In this document: one piece after another, positions 1-6,066 of the stretch
Numbering within the stretch: position 1 is the first letter of the stretch
Layout: each line of letters opens with the position of its first letter
DNA from: a bacterium
Lineage (GTDB): Bacteria; Bacillota; Clostridia; Oscillospirales; CAG-272
Assembly (NCBI GenBank): GCA_004558975.1
Contig: SFZB01000031.1
Coordinates: 1 to 10,599 of the forward strand
Direction of reading: 5' to 3'
Length of the DNA stretch: 10,599 nucleotides
The notes under the pieces: generated by a model
What the model saw: only the letters and a program-made list of their open reading frames with translations
The model's database searches: none
Told to the model about the DNA's origin: nothing
Translations under genes and position numbers: made by a program

Positions 1-203
1 CACCCCGTCACCATCGCACCGCCCGAAAAAACGATATTTTTTCTTTCAACCTGCCCAAACGCATGGCGCCGTTTCCCGCCACCTTGTCCAAACACCGCCC
101 GACTTTTCACCTTGCCGGAAGCCGCGCTTTTGTTTTTTCCCAAGTCCGCCCCCGATAACTGACCACGACCGCCCGCCGACGCTTGCCCCCGCCTCCCCCA
201 CGG
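1..203. other. Non-coding left edge, C-skewed
   Basis: I see no credible gene here. The stretch is strongly skewed toward C over G on the + strand (88 C against 33 G in the first 200 bases by hand count), and the open frames crossing it are low-complexity and run through the terminator and repeats to the right. The only local structure is an AT-rich inverted repeat: GAAAAAA at 25-31, loop 32-36, TTTTTTC at 37-43. A gene ending or starting just outside the window cannot be excluded. Confidence 0.5.
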
Positions 204-235
204 CAAAAGGAGCCGCGCCATTTCGGCGCGGCTCC
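204..235 (-). terminator. Intrinsic terminator for leftward transcription
   Basis: A perfect 11-bp GC-rich stem (209-219 with 225-235) encloses a 5-base loop, ATTTC. On the minus strand the stem is followed directly by TTTTG, a short U-tract. On the plus strand no T-run follows. It is therefore best read as the end of the transcript of the leftward ABC transporter gene, whose stop lies about 310 bases upstream on that strand. The U-tract is short, so efficiency is uncertain. Confidence 0.7.
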
Positions 236-301
236 CGTGTCGTGATAAAATACCGGTCATTCCGATAAAGAGGATTCATGTTGCTTCCCCCGGCGCCAAC
301 C

Positions 302-525
302 GCGCGGAAAGCGTTCCGCCTTCTTCCCAACCCCGACGCCGCGGAAGAATGGTGCGATTTTCGTTGATCGCGACCCGAAGCCGTATCTCATACGGCGACC
401 TGCGAGAGCGCGGAAAGCGTTCCGCCTTCTTCCCCACCCCGGCGCCGCGGAAGAATGGTGCGATTTTCGCGATTCTCAAGGGGAAGCCGTATCTCATACG
501 GCGACCTGCGAGAGCGCGGAAAGCG
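302..525. repeat. Tandem repeat, 106-bp period, about 2.1 copies
   Basis: Two full units (302-407 and 408-513) and the start of a third (514-525) repeat with an exact 106-base period. Each unit contains a hairpin GCGGAA-agcg-TTCCGC (304-319 in unit 1), a second pairing TTCTTCC/GGAAGAA (321-327 with 343-349) and a palindrome GCCGTAT-ctc-ATACGGC (380-396 and 486-502). Units 1 and 2 are nearly identical except in a 13-base window just before the last palindrome (364-376 against 470-482), where most bases differ. The frames that cross it encode low-complexity repeats and are not taken as genes. It resembles a dispersed palindromic intergenic repeat, but I cannot assign it to a named family. It lies downstream of the ABC transporter gene and ahead of its probable terminator, so it would be in the 3' untranslated part of that transcript. 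Confidence 0.85.
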
Positions 526-544
526 CGCCGTTATTCCGGAGCCG

Positions 545-3500
545 TCATTCCGAGCGGAGGGCTACGACGGGCTCCCTTTTCGCCGCTATCTGCGCCGGTA
601 TCAGCCCCGCAATCAACGTCAAAGCCATGCTGATGAGCACGAGCAACACCGCGCCGAGGAGCGGCAGACGGGCACCGATGCTCGTGAAACCGGAGAGCGA
701 GCGGATGATCATGTTGACCGGCACGGTCAGCACCAGCGTCACCAGAATCCCCAGCATTCCGGCGATAAAGCCGACGATGAGCGTCTCCGCGAGGAACACG
801 TGCGACACGTCGCGCTTCGACGCGCCGATGGCGCGCAGAATTCCGATTTCCTTAATCCGTTCCAACACCGAGATATAGGTGATGATTCCGATCATGATGG
901 AGGAGACCACCAGCGAAATGCTCACGAACGCCACCAGCACATACGTAAGGACGTTCAGGATTGTCGAGACGGAATTCAGCATGATGCCGATATAGTCGGT
1001 GTAGGTGATTTCGCTGTTCTTGTTCGCCGCGTTGTAGGCGTCGATTTCACGGGAGATGGCGTCCTTGTCGTCAAACGACTTCGGATAGAGGTAGATCGCC
1101 GACGGGTCGTCGATGTTCGTGATGCCGATGAGACGGCAGTTGTCGCGATAGGTGCTGCCCGACGTCGTGGACTTCAGGCGGGTGTCCCACAGGCTCGCCT
1201 GCGTGGCTTCGTCCGCACCGATTGCATAGGTGCGGTAGGCGTTCGCCTTCTCCGCCTCGTCCATGGTGGCGAGCGTCGCCCGCGTCTCCGCGAGCCGGGT
1301 GTCATACGCCCCGTTCGCGAGCGTCTTCACGAACGCCCACACCATCCTGGCAAGCGTCAGATCGTATCCCATGAGAGCGAGGACCTGCTCCTTGCTTGTA
1401 AACCCGCCGGATTCGTCCGTGGTGTACCCCGCGCGCTCAATCTCGCGCTTGACCCGTGAGAACAGCGCCGCGTCGGTGTCGAACATCTCGCTGACCTCAT
1501 TTGTCAGTTGCTCCCCGGTCTTGACCATGGCAAGCGGCAGGTTCTCCCGCAGCATCTGCATGAGCAGAATGTCCTCGAGGTTCTCCTCGTACTGTGCCGC
1601 GACCTCCTTGTCGGTGGTCGCGGGGTTTTCGAGCCACGCGAGGAGCTTCGCCGCCTTTTCGGACGTCGTAGAGGTATCGGCTTCGTAGAACGGTTTGCCC
1701 TCGATGACGTCCAAGGTCGGGTTCGCCAGTTGCGCGGCAACGATCGGATAGCGGTCGGTCCCGTCCGCGTTCTTTTCCGTCGCGCGGTCGATGACGTAGC
1801 GCGTCAGCGCCGACGTGTAGCCGACCGCCCCGCTGATCGAGGTCGCCGTCGCGTCCGGATTCGCCGCAACGATACCGACGACCTTGACCTCCGTCCCGAC
1901 GCGATTGATGACACCCGTGAGGGCGTTGCCGTTGTCTTTCCGCAGGTCGCGATAGGTGCCCGTCGCCTCGTCGTAACGGTAGTAGTCTGCCGCAACAATG
2001 CAGCGGTAGGTCAGCCCGATCAGATCCTCAAACGCCCACTTGACCTCCGTCGATTCCACCTTTTCGCCCGAAAGCATCCGCATGAGATCGTCCGGGTTTT
2101 TGAGCCCGAGCGCGTACAGCGCGAGGTCGGAGATCTGATGATTCTTGTCGGCGACGAGCACCACCTCGTTGTAGTTCGTCGGCCACGCACCGGCGAGGAC
2201 GGTGTACTGGCTTTCGAGCAGCTCCCGGTTGTCGATCATTTCACTCCACACGTTCACGGACATGGCGGAACTGCTCATGCCGAAGTACTTGTAGAGCGTC
2301 GTCATCACCTCGGACGGATTGACGGCGAGATACGTGCCGTCCTCTTTTTCGTAATACATCTGCGGCTTCACGCTGTAGCGGTATTGCACCGTCGCGTGGT
2401 CGCGGAGGTGGCTCGCGTCGCTCTCGATATACTTGCGGAACGCCACGAGATCATTTTCCCGGTACCCCTCGAGGATAGCGTTGGTGAATCCGGTCAGCTG
2501 GTCGTTCGAGTAGATATACCCGTCCTCCGGCTGAAAATCGTCCTTCCCCGCCCCGGAGAACGCCGAGAGCATCGCCGAGAGATCCATCGTCTCCCGTGTC
2601 ACCTCGACAGGATAGGAGGACAGCGTATCTTCCTGTACTTTGTCGATGAAAATATTGATTCCGTTCGACAGTGCGAGAATCAGCGCGATCCCGATGATTC
2701 CGATCGACCCCGCGAAGGAGGTGAGGAAGGTGCGCGTCTTTTTGGTCATTAAGTTGTTGAGCGAGAGGGACAGCGCGGTGAAGAACGACATGGAGGTCTT
2801 CTGCTTCTTTGCCTTTTTGGCTTTCCCTCTCCGCGGCTTGCCCTCGGCGGCTGTGACCGCGGGGCTCTCCTGTGCAGTTTCCTCCGCCGAAACCGCCGCC
2901 GTTTCTTCTGCCGCCGGCTCCTCCGACACGCCGTCATACGGGTTCGAGTCGGAGACGACCTGCCCGTCGAGGACGCGGATGATGCGCGTCGCATAGCGCT
3001 CGGCGAGATCGGGGTTGTGCGTCACCATGACGATGAGCTTGCGGTCGGCGATGTCCGAGAGGATCCCCATGATCTGCTCGGAGGTGGCGGTATCGAGCGC
3101 GCCCGTCGGCTCGTCGGCGAGGACAATCTCGGGGTCGTTCACGAGCGCCCGCGCGATGGCGACGCGCTGCATTTGTCCGCCGGACATCTGGTTCGGCTTT
3201 TTCTTCACCTGGTCGGCGAGCCCGACACGGGCGAGCGCCTCGGTCGCCCTCTCGCGGCGCTCCGCGCGCGAGACGCCGGAGAGCGTCAGGGCGAGCTCGA
3301 CATTGGCGAGCACGCTCTGGTGCGGAATGAGGTTATACGACTGGAAGATGAAGCCCACGCGGTGGTTGCGGTAGGCGTCCCAGTCGCGGTCGCGGTATTC
3401 CTTGGTCGAGACGCCGCCGATGACGAGGTCGCCCGACGTATAATGGTCGAGCCCGCCGATGATATTGAGGAGCGTGGTCTTCCCGCACCCGGAGGGGCCG

Positions 3501-3610
3501 AGGATTGCCACGAACTCGTGCGGGCGGAAATGCAGGGTCACGCCGCGGAGCGCGTGGACGGTGTCCGCGTCGGTGCCGTAATCTTTACGGATATCATGTA
3601 AAGTCAGCAT
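545..3610 (-). CDS. ABC transporter, fused ATP-binding and FtsX-type permease protein (MacB-like)
   Basis: This is a 1021-residue membrane protein with a complete ABC ATPase at the N-terminus and an FtsX-type permease at the C-terminus. Visible ATPase motifs are Walker A GPSGCGKTT (38-46), Q-loop Gln90, signature MSGGQ (142-146), Walker B with ADEPTGALD (165-173) and the H-loop MVTHNP (His198). An Ala/Glu-rich then Lys-rich linker follows (about 228-272). One membrane helix lies at about 295-320, then an external domain of about 560 residues, then three helices near 885-912, 942-965 and 982-1006. The stretch ERIKEIGILRAIGASKRDV after the second helix and the ending AKREPVVALRSE are hallmarks of the family. 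Such proteins usually work as mechanotransmitters or exporters of peptides or lipids rather than classical pumps. The substrate cannot be told. I chose the ATG at 3610, which gives the normal ATPase start MLTLHDIRKDYG; upstream in-frame ATGs at 3697 and 3628 lie before or almost at the likely transcript start. The Shine-Dalgarno is weak. No two-component system, the usual partner, is in the window. Confidence 0.93.
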   Translation of the reverse strand: MLTLHDIRKDYGTDADTVHALRGVTLHFRPHEFVAILGPSGCGKTTLLNIIGGLDHYTSGDLVIGGVSTKEYRDRDWDAYRNHRVGFIFQSYNLIPHQSVLANVELALTLSGVSRAERRERATEALARVGLADQVKKKPNQMSGGQMQRVAIARALVNDPEIVLADEPTGALDTATSEQIMGILSDIADRKLIVMVTHNPDLAERYATRIIRVLDGQVVSDSNPYDGVSEEPAAEETAAVSAEETAQESPAVTAAEGKPRRGKAKKAKKQKTSMSFFTALSLSLNNLMTKKTRTFLTSFAGSIGIIGIALILALSNGINIFIDKVQEDTLSSYPVEVTRETMDLSAMLSAFSGAGKDDFQPEDGYIYSNDQLTGFTNAILEGYRENDLVAFRKYIESDASHLRDHATVQYRYSVKPQMYYEKEDGTYLAVNPSEVMTTLYKYFGMSSSAMSVNVWSEMIDNRELLESQYTVLAGAWPTNYNEVVLVADKNHQISDLALYALGLKNPDDLMRMLSGEKVESTEVKWAFEDLIGLTYRCIVAADYYRYDEATGTYRDLRKDNGNALTGVINRVGTEVKVVGIVAANPDATATSISGAVGYTSALTRYVIDRATEKNADGTDRYPIVAAQLANPTLDVIEGKPFYEADTSTTSEKAAKLLAWLENPATTDKEVAAQYEENLEDILLMQMLRENLPLAMVKTGEQLTNEVSEMFDTDAALFSRVKREIERAGYTTDESGGFTSKEQVLALMGYDLTLARMVWAFVKTLANGAYDTRLAETRATLATMDEAEKANAYRTYAIGADEATQASLWDTRLKSTTSGSTYRDNCRLIGITNIDDPSAIYLYPKSFDDKDAISREIDAYNAANKNSEITYTDYIGIMLNSVSTILNVLTYVLVAFVSISLVVSSIMIGIITYISVLERIKEIGILRAIGASKRDVSHVFLAETLIVGFIAGMLGILVTLVLTVPVNMIIRSLSGFTSIGARLPLLGAVLLVLISMALTLIAGLIPAQIAAKREPVVALRSE

Positions 3611-3644
3611 AGCAGGTTCTCGTTTCATTTGATTTTTGCTCTTT

Positions 3645-3650
3645 ATTATA
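3645..3650 (-). promoter_or_regulatory. Probable -10 box for the ABC transporter gene
   Basis: The minus strand carries a perfect TATAAT (3650 down to 3645), which would start transcription near 3638 and leave a leader of about 28 bases before the ATG at 3610. No good -35 is present at 16-18 bases. The best match is TTATAA at 3675-3670 with a 19-base spacer, so an activator may be needed, or the call may be wrong. Confidence 0.5.
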
Positions 3651-3738
3651 AGGAGCGTTTGTGAACATCTTATAAACGTAGCGTCGCGATTCCGCAAATA
3701 TTTCGGCGGGCGGATGTCGCCCGATTTCCCGCTTTGAC

Positions 3739-3767
3739 TTGACCCCGCGGGCGGCGCGTGTTACAAT
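3739..3767 (+). promoter_or_regulatory. Sigma-A promoter of pncB
   Basis: TTGACC (3739-3744) and TACAAT (3762-3767) are separated by exactly 17 bases, each one base from the housekeeping consensus. Transcription would start near 3774, giving a leader of about 32 bases. I see no obvious operator palindrome over it, so the pathway's usual regulators cannot be inferred from this site. Confidence 0.8.
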
Positions 3768-3805
3768 GGAGAAAAACGCCGCGACGCGGCGGAGATGAGG
3801 TTATT

Positions 3806-5260
3806 ATGGCAAGCGCGCACATGAACCCGGCGATGCTGGTGGATTTCTACGAGTTTACGATGAGTTACGGGTACTTCAAGACCGGCTACTACCGCCGTCG
3901 GACGGTGTTCGACGTCTTCTTCCGCGACATTCCCGACGGGGGCGGCTTTGCCGTCGCGGCAGGGCTCGCGCGCGTGGTGGAATACGTCCGCGACCTGCAT
4001 TTTGAGGAGGAGGACATCGCGTACCTGCGCGGCAAGAACCTGTTTGACGAGGACTTCCTCGACTACCTCCGCCACTTCCGCTTCACGGGTGACATCTACG
4101 CCGTGCCGGAGGGGACGCCGGTATTCCCCGGGGAGCCGATTCTGACCGTCTGCGCGCCCGCGATTGAGGCGCAGCTCATGGAGACGTATCTGCTCCTGAC
4201 GCTCAATCACCAGTCGCTGATTGCGACGAAAGCGAACCGCATCGTCCGAGCCGCCGCGGGGCGCACGGTTCTCGAATTCGGCTCCCGCCGCGCGCAGGGC
4301 GCCGACGGCGCGATTGCCGGGGCGCGCGCCGCGTATGTCGGCGGCTGTCACGGTACCGCCTGTGCCCTGACCGATATGGCGTACGGCGTACCCGCCGGCG
4401 GCACGATGGCGCACGCGTGGGTGCAGATGTTCAAGACGGAGTACGAGGCGTTCCGCACCTACTGCGAGATTTTCCCGACCAATGCGGTGCTCCTGGTCGA
4501 TACCTTCAACGTGCTGAAGAGCGGCGTGCCGAACGCGATCCGCGCGTTCAAGGAGGTTCTGCTCCCGCGCGGCATCACGAATTTCGGGATTCGCCTCGAC
4601 TCGGGCGATATGGCGTACCTCTCCAAGCGGGCGCGCAGGATGCTCGACGACGCGGGGCTTCCGGGATGCAAAATTTATGCTTCCAATTCTCTCGATGAAT
4701 ATACCATTCGCGACCTGATTCGGCAGGGCGCCGAGATCGACACCTTCGGGGTCGGCGAGCGCCTGATTACCGCGAAGTCGGACGCCGTGTTCGGCGGGGT
4801 CTACAAGCTTGCGGCGGTCGAGGAGGACGGCGTGCTCGTCCCGCGCATCAAGATCAGCGAAAGCACCGCGAAGATCACCAACCCGCACTTAAAACGCGTC
4901 TGGCGTCTCTACGACCGCGAGACGGGAATGGCGATGGCAGACCAGATCTGCGTGTACGATGAGACAATCGACGACACGAAACCCCTGACGATTTTCGATC
5001 AGCACGAGACATGGAAGCGCAAGACGCTCGAGAACTTCGAGGCGCGGGAGTTGCTCGTTCCCATCTTCAAGAACGGCGAGTTGGTCTACGACGTGCCGGA
5101 TATCGCCGCGACCCGCGCCTACTGCGCCGACTGCGTCGCGCACCTGTGGGAAGAAGTCAAGCGGTTCGATAACCCGCATACCTACTACGTCGACCTGTCG
5201 CAGAAACTCTACGACATCAAGCAGGAAATGCTCGCATCCTACGCCCGCGGCGAACACTGA
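3806..5260 (+). CDS. pncB: Nicotinate phosphoribosyltransferase
   Basis: This 484-residue cytoplasmic enzyme joins nicotinate and PRPP, with ATP hydrolysis, to form nicotinate mononucleotide, the entry step of NAD salvage (Preiss-Handler pathway, EC 6.3.4.21). Family landmarks are visible in order: N-terminal LVDFYEFTMSYGYF (11-24), EFGSRRAQG (157-165), HGTACALTDMAYGVPAGGT (182-200) leading to AHAW with His203, the likely phosphorylated histidine region, LVDTFNVLKSGVPNAI (230-245), GIRLDSGDMAYLSK (261-274), ASNSLDEYTI (292-301), FGVGERLIT (314-322), GGVYKLAAV (330-338) and KISESTAKITNP (349-360). The length is normal for the clostridial/bacillar type. The start at 3806 is preferred because GAGG (3797-3800 region) lies 5 bases upstream; the in-frame GTG at 3758 precedes the promoter -10 box and would not be transcribed. 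It is transcribed alone, divergent from the ABC transporter gene, and is followed by a strong stem-loop. Confidence 0.97.
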   Translation: MASAHMNPAMLVDFYEFTMSYGYFKTGYYRRRTVFDVFFRDIPDGGGFAVAAGLARVVEYVRDLHFEEEDIAYLRGKNLFDEDFLDYLRHFRFTGDIYAVPEGTPVFPGEPILTVCAPAIEAQLMETYLLLTLNHQSLIATKANRIVRAAAGRTVLEFGSRRAQGADGAIAGARAAYVGGCHGTACALTDMAYGVPAGGTMAHAWVQMFKTEYEAFRTYCEIFPTNAVLLVDTFNVLKSGVPNAIRAFKEVLLPRGITNFGIRLDSGDMAYLSKRARRMLDDAGLPGCKIYASNSLDEYTIRDLIRQGAEIDTFGVGERLITAKSDAVFGGVYKLAAVEEDGVLVPRIKISESTAKITNPHLKRVWRLYDRETGMAMADQICVYDETIDDTKPLTIFDQHETWKRKTLENFEARELLVPIFKNGELVYDVPDIAATRAYCADCVAHLWEEVKRFDNPHTYYVDLSQKLYDIKQEMLASYARGEH

Positions 5261-5284
5261 CGCGGAGCAGATTCAATCATTTAT

Positions 5285-5319
5285 GCGGGGGAGCCTTTTT
5301 AAGGAAAAGGCTCCCCCGC
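5285..5319. terminator. Strong stem-loop after pncB, likely transcript end
   Basis: A 15-bp uninterrupted stem closes on a 5-base loop: 5285-5299 pairs with 5305-5319, with loop TAAGG at 5300-5304. It starts 24 bases after the pncB stop. The stem is followed by a run of C instead of T, so it is not a textbook intrinsic terminator; it may act through strength alone or protect the 3' end of the mRNA. The minus strand also lacks a U-tract. Confidence 0.55.
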
Positions 5320-5327
5320 CCCCCCTT

Positions 5328-5372
5328 CAAAACCTTTTTAGAAAATTTTTATCGCTGGCGCAAATCAAAAAC
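5328..5372. repeat. Left border copy of an imperfect 41-45-bp direct repeat
   Basis: This AT-rich segment, with the order CAAAACC, T-run, GAAAATTTTT, GCTGGCGCAA and CAAAAAC, matches 5706-5746 in the same orientation with a few substitutions and short indels. The pair brackets the hairpin array between them. It may be the edge of a dispersed repeat cassette. Confidence 0.6.
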
Positions 5373-5385
5373 GCGACTGTTTCTT

Positions 5386-5690
5386 CCCCCGCACGGAGGG
5401 CTTGGTTTTTTCGGCTTGCCGCTCGTTGAAATTCATTCACCGAAAGACTTTCGGCGGCTCCCCTCGCAGGCAACCAAGCCCCCCGGGCGTCGACGGTCGT
5501 CGTCGCCCGGGGGACAAGGTTTTCCAGCTTGTCGCTCGTCAAAATCCATTCACCGAAGGAATTTTGACGGCTCCCCTCGCAGGCAACCAAGCCCTCCGGG
5601 CGACGATGAAAATTGTCACCCGGAGGGCAAGGTTTTTCCGGCTTGTCGCTCGTCAAAATCCATTCACCGAAGGAATTTTGACGGCTCCCC
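5386..5690. repeat. Array of alternating conserved and variable hairpins, 113-114-bp period
   Basis: Three copies of a hairpin unit begin at 5415, 5528 and 5642 (CTTGYCGCTCGT). In each, two 8-base arms (for example GTCAAAAT 5538-5545 with ATTTTGAC 5561-5568) flank the same sequence, CATTCACCGAA. Between the copies sit two second hairpins of identical size: 5478-5515 and 5591-5628. Each has a 10-base GC-rich lower stem, a one-base mismatch or closing pair, and a 6-7-bp upper stem with a four-base loop (GGTC, GAAA). Both are framed by AACC-AA and AA-GGTT (5472-5521 and 5585-5634, 50 bases each). A degenerate short hairpin (5386-5400) stands in the same place before the first copy. Where the two variable hairpins differ, several changes are paired. 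The minus-strand frame across it encodes a repeated peptide, which I take as a by-product. The function is unknown. Confidence 0.85.
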
Positions 5691-5705
5691 CCATACCCCT
5701 CTCCC

Positions 5706-5746
5706 GAAAACTTTCTAAGAATTTTTTTGCCGGCGCAAGCAAAAAC
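5706..5746. repeat. Right border copy of the imperfect direct repeat
   Basis: This is the partner of 5328-5372: GAAAA, CTTTCTAAGAATTTTTTT, GCCGGCGCAA and CAAAAAC in the same order and orientation. It follows directly on the last conserved hairpin of the array, with a short C-rich joint (5686-5705). Confidence 0.6.
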
Positions 5747-5858
5747 CAACACGGCGCCTTGACGCCCTCTCCTCGCCCGAAGAACAAGGCTTTCCCGCAC
5801 GCACCGCCCCCGGCGTTTCGATTTTGCAAATTTCCGGGGGGTTTCCGTGCCCGTGAGA
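5747..5858. other. Non-coding stretch before the operon promoter
   Basis: I see no gene. It is C-rich in its first half and contains only a small inverted repeat GGCG-ccttga-CGCC near 5753-5766 and the palindrome TTTGCAAA near 5823-5830. Together with the elements on either side it makes up the 806-base gap between pncB and rimI. Confidence 0.5.
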
Positions 5859-5876
5859 TTGACAAGTTTTTCACAA
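5859..5876. promoter_or_regulatory. Candidate Rex operator over the -35 and spacer
   Basis: The 18-mer reads TTGACA-AGTTTT-TCACAA. Published Rex boxes follow TTGTGA-N6-TCACAA or close variants. Here the right half is perfect and the left half matches 4 of 6, with the strongly conserved outer TTG and CAA and the inner A and T all kept. The site would block RNA polymerase directly. The Rex-like gene is the third gene of the operon, so this would be autoregulation. Part of the left half is dictated by the -35 box, which weakens the case. Confidence 0.5.
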
Positions 5877-5887
5877 AGTATTATAAT
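5859..5887 (+). promoter_or_regulatory. Perfect consensus sigma-A promoter of the rimI-tsaD-rex-dnaD-dnaC operon
   Basis: TTGACA (5859-5864) and TATAAT (5882-5887) are both exact consensus and lie 17 bases apart, with start of transcription expected near 5894. It is the only convincing promoter before the five rightward genes. A promoter this good is usually controlled by a repressor or by its leader, and both a candidate operator and a structured leader are present. Confidence 0.92.
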
Positions 5888-5893
5888 ACAAGC

Positions 5894-6066
5894 GAGAAAA
5901 TTTGCTTGCAAGGGTTTTCGAGTGCCGTATTTCAACGAACGGCGGTTATTTGCGTTTTGCAAATAACAAATTGCGGCAGTAATGCAAAAATTTATTTTTG
6001 CAAGCCGTGCAATGTTATCATAGCAGAAGACAATATCGGGCAGCCTTGCCCGCGAAAGGAGCCCCT
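5894..6066 (+). promoter_or_regulatory. Structured AT-rich 5' leader of the operon
   Basis: About 170 bases separate the expected transcript start from the rimI ATG, in sharp contrast to the tight packing inside the operon. The leader is AT-rich against GC-rich genes and holds three successive stem-loops: GCCGT/ACGGC (5924-5928 with 5939-5943), GTTATTTGC/GCAAATAAC (5945-5953 with 5959-5967) and TGCAAAAA/TTTTTGCA (5983-5990 with 5995-6002). I do not recognise a known riboswitch, T-box or small RNA. None of the stems is followed by a proper U-tract, so attenuation is not shown. Confidence 0.5.

Noticed and set aside
46..330. Minus-strand frame of 94 codons at the left edge
   Set aside because: It passes through a terminator hairpin and a tandem repeat, shows low complexity and has no recognisable domain.
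455..1459. Long plus-strand frame of 334 codons opposite the ABC transporter gene
   Set aside because: It is the complement of a well-supported gene in GC-rich DNA, with His/Arg/Asp-rich low-complexity composition. The same applies to 1508-2752.
3659..3676. Second Rex-box-like site upstream of the ABC transporter gene
   Set aside because: The left half TTGTGA is perfect but the right half TATAAA matches TCACAA poorly and lacks the conserved CAA, so it is likely chance.
3758..3805. Longer N-terminus for pncB from the GTG at 3758
   Set aside because: The codon lies before the promoter -10 box, and the ATG at 3806 has a ribosome site and gives the normal family start.
5413..5690. Possible CRISPR array, because conserved units alternate with different segments
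   Set aside because: Conserved units are about 65-70 bases, there are only three, and the intervening segments are related hairpins with shared bases rather than unrelated spacers. No cas gene is present.
5327..5962. Minus-strand frame of 211 codons with a repeated peptide
   Set aside because: It covers the hairpin array, both border repeats and the operon promoter. The repeated peptide simply reflects the DNA repeat, and no ribosome site or family match is seen.
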